The position numbers were made by a program, and so were the translations under genes. A stretch of DNA of 37,793 nucleotides from the NCBI GenBank assembly GCA_031291845.1, contig JARLIH010000409.1, forward strand, positions 1 to 37,793, read 5' to 3'. This DNA comes from Isosphaeraceae bacterium. Its GTDB lineage: Bacteria; Planctomycetota; Planctomycetia; Isosphaerales; Isosphaeraceae. Of this stretch, positions 34,516 to 37,793 are shown in pieces (positions within the stretch are counted from its first letter, which is position 1; each line of letters begins with the position of its first letter). The notes below the pieces were generated by a model. That model saw nothing but the letters and a program-made list of their open reading frames with translations, did no database searches and was not told the DNA's origin.

Positions 34516-35133
34516 ATGAAAAAGCTGGTTGTCCTCGACCGAGACGAGCAGAAACGTCTGATCCGACGTCGCCGGGCGATGGGCGGAGACCGCTTTGACG
34601 AAGTGTGGAACGACGTCTACATAATGTCCCCAGATGTTGATAACGAGCATCAACGGGCAGCCACCAAGCTGGCCGGCGTGCTGGACCGGGCTTTGGGCGA
34701 ACGTGAAGACATCCAAGTGTTCGCTGGGACAAACGTGAGCGACCGGTCCGAACGATGGAAGAAGAACTACCGCTGTCCCGACGTTGCAGTCTTTCTTCCA
34801 GGCAATCCCGCTCAGGACCGAGGCACACACTGGCTCGGCGGTCCGGACTTCGCTGTCGAGATCATCAGTCCGAACGACCGATCCCGGAAAAAGTTCGAAT
34901 TCTACGCTCAGGTCGGTGTGCGGGAGTTGCTGCTGGTCGCGCGGAAACCGTGGCGGCTCGAACTGTGCCGGCGACACGAGACAGAGTGGGCGTTCGTCGG
35001 GAAATCCGACCTGGAGCAGCCCAATGTCTTGGCGAGCGAAGTGCTCGCTTTGTCATTCCGGCTCGTCGAAGGACCGCGACGACCGCGAATCGAGGTGACC
35101 TCCGCCGACGGAGCGCACCGCTTTCATGCTTAG
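34516..35133 (+). CDS. Uma2 (DUF820) family PD-(D/E)xK nuclease-like protein
   Basis: 205 residues from ATG 34516, with AGGA 8 bases upstream. The restriction-endonuclease-like core is seen as RCPDVAVFLP (Asp89), then FAVEIISPND (Glu115) and SRKKFEFYAQVGVRELLLV (lysines 125-126, tyrosine 130). This matches Uma2 proteins, which are abundant in cyanobacteria and planctomycetes; they have a PD-(D/E)xK fold and are suspected but not proven nucleases. No partner antitoxin or restriction gene is adjacent. The copy looks complete. Confidence 0.88.
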   Translation: MKKLVVLDRDEQKRLIRRRRAMGGDRFDEVWNDVYIMSPDVDNEHQRAATKLAGVLDRALGEREDIQVFAGTNVSDRSERWKKNYRCPDVAVFLPGNPAQDRGTHWLGGPDFAVEIISPNDRSRKKFEFYAQVGVRELLLVARKPWRLELCRRHETEWAFVGKSDLEQPNVLASEVLALSFRLVEGPRRPRIEVTSADGAHRFHA

Positions 35134-35263
35134 CCCTAAGCCGCCGCGTTCGACTGACTGTGATTCGTCGAAACAACCGATTTCGATAGGAACCGCGACC
35201 CCGCCTCCCGCCCGAGATCCCTCACGGTGAACGATCCCCGGGATCCCCGCCCGGTTTTGACCG

Positions 35264-37720
35264 ATGAAACGGACCCTCCCCATGCGTTCAACCCTGACAG
35301 CAGCCCTCTTGATCCTTACGGCGACCGCGGCCCACGCCTCGTCACCGAGCCTCACCGGCGTTCGCCCTCTGGGCGGCCAGCGCGGCACGGAGGTCGAGGT
35401 GAACCTCACGGGCGCGCGGCTCGCGGATGCGCAAGAGGTGATGTATTACCAACCCGGGATCACGACGGCGAAGCTGCAGGTCGTGAACGACGGGCACGTC
35501 AAGGTCATGTTCAAGATCGCGCCGGACTGCCGGCTCGGCCTGTTCGACATCCGCCTGCGGACGGCGTCGGGGATCAGTGAGACCCGGTCGTTCAGCGTCG
35601 GTGCGCTCAAGGATGTGGCGGAGGTCGAGCCGAACAATGACTTCACCCAGCCGCAACCGATCGCGATGAACGTGACGGTCAACGGGATCGCGGACAACGA
35701 GGACGTCGACTATTACCTCGTCGAAGCGAAGAAGGGGGACCGCATTTCGGCCGAGGTTGAGGGGATCCGTTTGGGGGTCACGCTGTTCGATCCCTACGTG
35801 GCGATCATGGACATGAAGCGGTTCGAGCTCGCCTCAAGCGACGACGCCGCGCTCGTCTGGCAGGACGGTGAGGCGTCGGTGATGGCGCCGGCCGACGGCA
35901 AGTACGTGATCCAGGTGCGCGAGAGCGCCTACGCGGGCAACGGTGCGTGCCTGTATCGCCTGCACGTCGGTAATTTCCCCCGGCCGACCGCGACGGTCCC
36001 GGCGGGCGGCAAGCTGGGCGAAGCGGTCGACGTGAAGTGGATCGGCGACGTCGCGGGCGAGAAGACGACCAAGGTGACGCTCCCCCCCGCCCCGCAGCCG
36101 GACTTCGGCCTGTCGGCGCAGGATGAGAAGGGGATCGCCCCCTATGCGAACGTCTTCCGGCTCTCGCCATACGGCAACGTCATCGAGGCCGAGCCCAACG
36201 ACGACCAGCCGCACGCCACACCGTTCACGCCTCCGATGGCTTTGAACGGCGTGATCGGCAAGCCGGACGACACCGACTACTACGTGTTTCACGCCAAGCC
36301 GGGCGTGACGTACGACATCCGCGTCTACGCCCGCGCCTTGCGTTCGCCGCTCGACTCGGTGCTCCACATCGCGAAGAAGGGGGCCCAGTATCTGGCCGGG
36401 AACGATGACAGCCCGGGGCCGGACAGCTACATCCGGTTCGGCGTGCCCGAGGATACCGACTACGTCCTCTGGATCCACGACCACCTCAAGAAGGGGGGAC
36501 CGGACTACGCGTACCGGATCGAGGTCAGCGTGGTCGAGCCCAAGCTGGCCTTGAGCCTTTCGCCCGAGTCGTTGATTCGGGGGACCGGCGTGGTCGCCGC
36601 GGCCGTGCCGCGCGGCAACCGGCAGGCGATCCTCGTCAACGCGGCCCGCGCTGATTTCGGCGGCGACCTCACGATCACGGCCGACAAGCTCCCGGCCGGC
36701 GTGGTGTTCGAGGCCGACACCATGGCCGCGAACCTCGGCACGTATCCGGTGCTCCTGACGGCCACGCCTGAGGCCCCGATCGCCGGCTCGCTCGCGACGC
36801 TCGTGGGCAAGCACGTCGATCCGAAGGTGAACGTCCCGTGCAGCTTCAGCCAGTCGATCGAACTGGTGCTGGGCCAGAACAACATCCCGTTCTGGACGCG
36901 GACGGTCGACACGCTCGCTGTGGCCGTGACCGAGGAGGCCCCCTACTCGATCGACATCGTCGAGCCGAAGGTGCCCCTGGTGCGGAACGGCTCGATGAAC
37001 CTGAAGGTCGTGGCGAAGCGCAAGGAAGGGTTCACCGCGCCGATCGCGATCTCGCTGCCGTGGAACCCCCCGGGGGTCGGCTCGGCGGGGGGCATCGCCA
37101 TTCCCGAGAAGCAGAACGAAGCCGTCATCCCGATGAACGCGGCCGACAATGCGGAGCTAAAGACGTGGAAGATCGTCGTCAACGGCTCGTCCAACGGCCC
37201 GAAGGGTCCGGTGATGGTCTCGACGCAGCTCGCCAAGCTGACGGTCGCCGAGAAGTACCTCACCCTGGGCTTCCAGGCCGCGAGCGTCGAGCAAGGCAAG
37301 GAAGTTGACATGGCCGTGAAGGTGAACAAGGCCCGGGACTTCCCCGGCGAGGCCACGGTCACGCTCATCGGCCTGCCGAACAAGGTGACGACCGACGTCA
37401 AGAAGATCACCAAGGACATGGGGGACGTCGTCTTCCATATCAAGACCGACAAGGTCTCGCCGGCCGGGAACCACGCCAACCTGTTCTGCCAGGTCGTGGT
37501 CACTGAGAACGGCGAGCCGATCGTGCATAATCTCGGTACGGGCCAGTTGCGGATCGACGTCCCCCTGCCCCCGAAGCCGAACGCCCCGGCCCCCGCGCCG
37601 ATGCCGATGCCCGTGGCCGCCGCGCCGGCCCCGGCGGCTGCCGCGCCACCGAAGCCGCTGAGCCGGCTCGAGAAGCTGCGGCTCGAGAACGCGGAGCGGG
37701 CCAAGGCGGCGAGCAAATGA
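35264..37720 (+). CDS. Secreted protein with two PPC domains
   Basis: 818 residues from ATG 35264 (ATG 35282 is an alternative). Signal peptide MRSTLTAALLILTATAAHAS. An N-terminal IPT/TIG-like region is followed by two bacterial pre-peptidase C-terminal (PPC) domains. The first runs from about 124 (VEPNNDFTQPQPI, NEDVDYYLVEAKKGDRISAE); the second starts near 309 (AEPNDDQPHATPF, PDDTDYYVFHAKPGVTYDIR). Ig-like beta-rich repeats follow, then a proline/alanine-rich tail (from about 765) and a basic end (RLEKLRLENAERAKAASK). Likely a cell-surface or periplasmic structural or binding protein of the large planctomycete PPC family; no catalytic motif is visible. Confidence 0.9.
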   Translation: MKRTLPMRSTLTAALLILTATAAHASSPSLTGVRPLGGQRGTEVEVNLTGARLADAQEVMYYQPGITTAKLQVVNDGHVKVMFKIAPDCRLGLFDIRLRTASGISETRSFSVGALKDVAEVEPNNDFTQPQPIAMNVTVNGIADNEDVDYYLVEAKKGDRISAEVEGIRLGVTLFDPYVAIMDMKRFELASSDDAALVWQDGEASVMAPADGKYVIQVRESAYAGNGACLYRLHVGNFPRPTATVPAGGKLGEAVDVKWIGDVAGEKTTKVTLPPAPQPDFGLSAQDEKGIAPYANVFRLSPYGNVIEAEPNDDQPHATPFTPPMALNGVIGKPDDTDYYVFHAKPGVTYDIRVYARALRSPLDSVLHIAKKGAQYLAGNDDSPGPDSYIRFGVPEDTDYVLWIHDHLKKGGPDYAYRIEVSVVEPKLALSLSPESLIRGTGVVAAAVPRGNRQAILVNAARADFGGDLTITADKLPAGVVFEADTMAANLGTYPVLLTATPEAPIAGSLATLVGKHVDPKVNVPCSFSQSIELVLGQNNIPFWTRTVDTLAVAVTEEAPYSIDIVEPKVPLVRNGSMNLKVVAKRKEGFTAPIAISLPWNPPGVGSAGGIAIPEKQNEAVIPMNAADNAELKTWKIVVNGSSNGPKGPVMVSTQLAKLTVAEKYLTLGFQAASVEQGKEVDMAVKVNKARDFPGEATVTLIGLPNKVTTDVKKITKDMGDVVFHIKTDKVSPAGNHANLFCQVVVTENGEPIVHNLGTGQLRIDVPLPPKPNAPAPAPMPMPVAAAPAPAAAAPPKPLSRLEKLRLENAERAKAASK

Positions 37721-37726
37721 TTCTCG

Positions 37727-37793
37727 GAGTAGGGGCGGGGGGGCGGGGCGCCGCGGCGGGGCCGGCGGCGCCGGCCCGCCCCCCCCGCCCCCC
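37727..37793. other. G/C-only low-complexity window end
   Basis: From about 37731 onward the sequence is almost only G and C (runs of up to eight C and seven G, GCC/GGC repeats). No gene. It could be a strong hairpin region, but such composition at an edge is also typical of a low-quality contig end. Confidence 0.5.

Noticed and set aside
33020..34828. 602-residue minus-strand frame opposite DUF1501 and Uma2
   Set aside because: Covers two clear genes and an intrinsic terminator; composition is that of a shadow frame.
1..37793. CRISPR arrays, insertion sequences, phage genes
   Set aside because: No regularly spaced repeats, transposase motifs or phage structural genes were seen.

Overview
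This is high-GC bacterial DNA, most likely from a planctomycete and plausibly from Gemmatales/Gemmataceae. The lineage rests on families I recognise as planctomycete-typical: a DUF1559 prepilin-like protein with the C-terminal H-x9-DG motif, a twin-arginine DUF1501 protein, a DUF1570-type HExxH protein and a large secreted PPC-domain protein. A degenerate intergenic segment near 25.9 kb also resembles a dispersed Gemmataceae sequence family that I know only from memory. No replication, phage, IS or CRISPR module is visible. Both window edges look arbitrary: the left edge cuts a gene and the right edge runs into G/C-only sequence.

Layout. 1-0.3 kb: the C-terminal SPASM domain of a radical SAM peptide maturase of the GrrM/XyeB/FxsB (cyclophane RiPP) type, cut by the window edge. 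0.3-4.2 kb: a small membrane protein, a twin-arginine aldo/keto reductase with a C-terminal CxxCxxC cluster site, a class II-like cytochrome c, a DUF1559 protein and a small secreted protein. 4.6-6.6 kb: an ECF sigma factor translationally coupled to a membrane-anchored anti-sigma-like protein. 6.6-7.7 kb: a gene-poor stretch holding a 50-residue membrane peptide, a near-consensus promoter with hairpin, and a perfect 19-bp inverted repeat pair. 7.7-9.9 kb: a FIST sensory protein coupled to an alpha/beta hydrolase.

10.4-18.7 kb is the most interesting block: dabA (DUF2309, with all four beta-carbonic-anhydrase-like zinc-site residues), a NuoL/DabB-like subunit, then a second, NuoM-like subunit whose key lysine is replaced by arginine, and 12 bp further on a multi-span membrane protein with an internal spermidine-synthase fold. 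The first three probably form a DAB-type inorganic-carbon uptake complex with two different antiporter-like subunits. A convergent ArnT/PMT-like glycosyltransferase follows; its stop codon and that of the spermidine-synthase-like gene lie in one shared hairpin.

20.5-27.3 kb: a long leader with hairpins and a good intrinsic terminator precedes a PAS-HD-GYP c-di-GMP phosphodiesterase. Then come a nitronate monooxygenase, a quinone-reductase-like MDR enzyme, a glyoxalase-fold protein, the Gemmataceae-like repeat, a VapB-like antitoxin with a broken VapC toxin, and tRNA-Ala(UGC). A degenerate copy of the 3' half of that tRNA lies 4.5 kb away in the same orientation. This is the geometry of an old tRNA-targeted island, although no integrase is left.

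27.4-37.7 kb: a DUF1570 protein, a MetE-C-like methyltransferase, an unknown protein, an M1 (LTA4 hydrolase-like) aminopeptidase, then DUF1501, Uma2 and a two-repeat PPC-domain secreted protein. Most long open frames antisense to these genes are artefacts of high GC and were left out.
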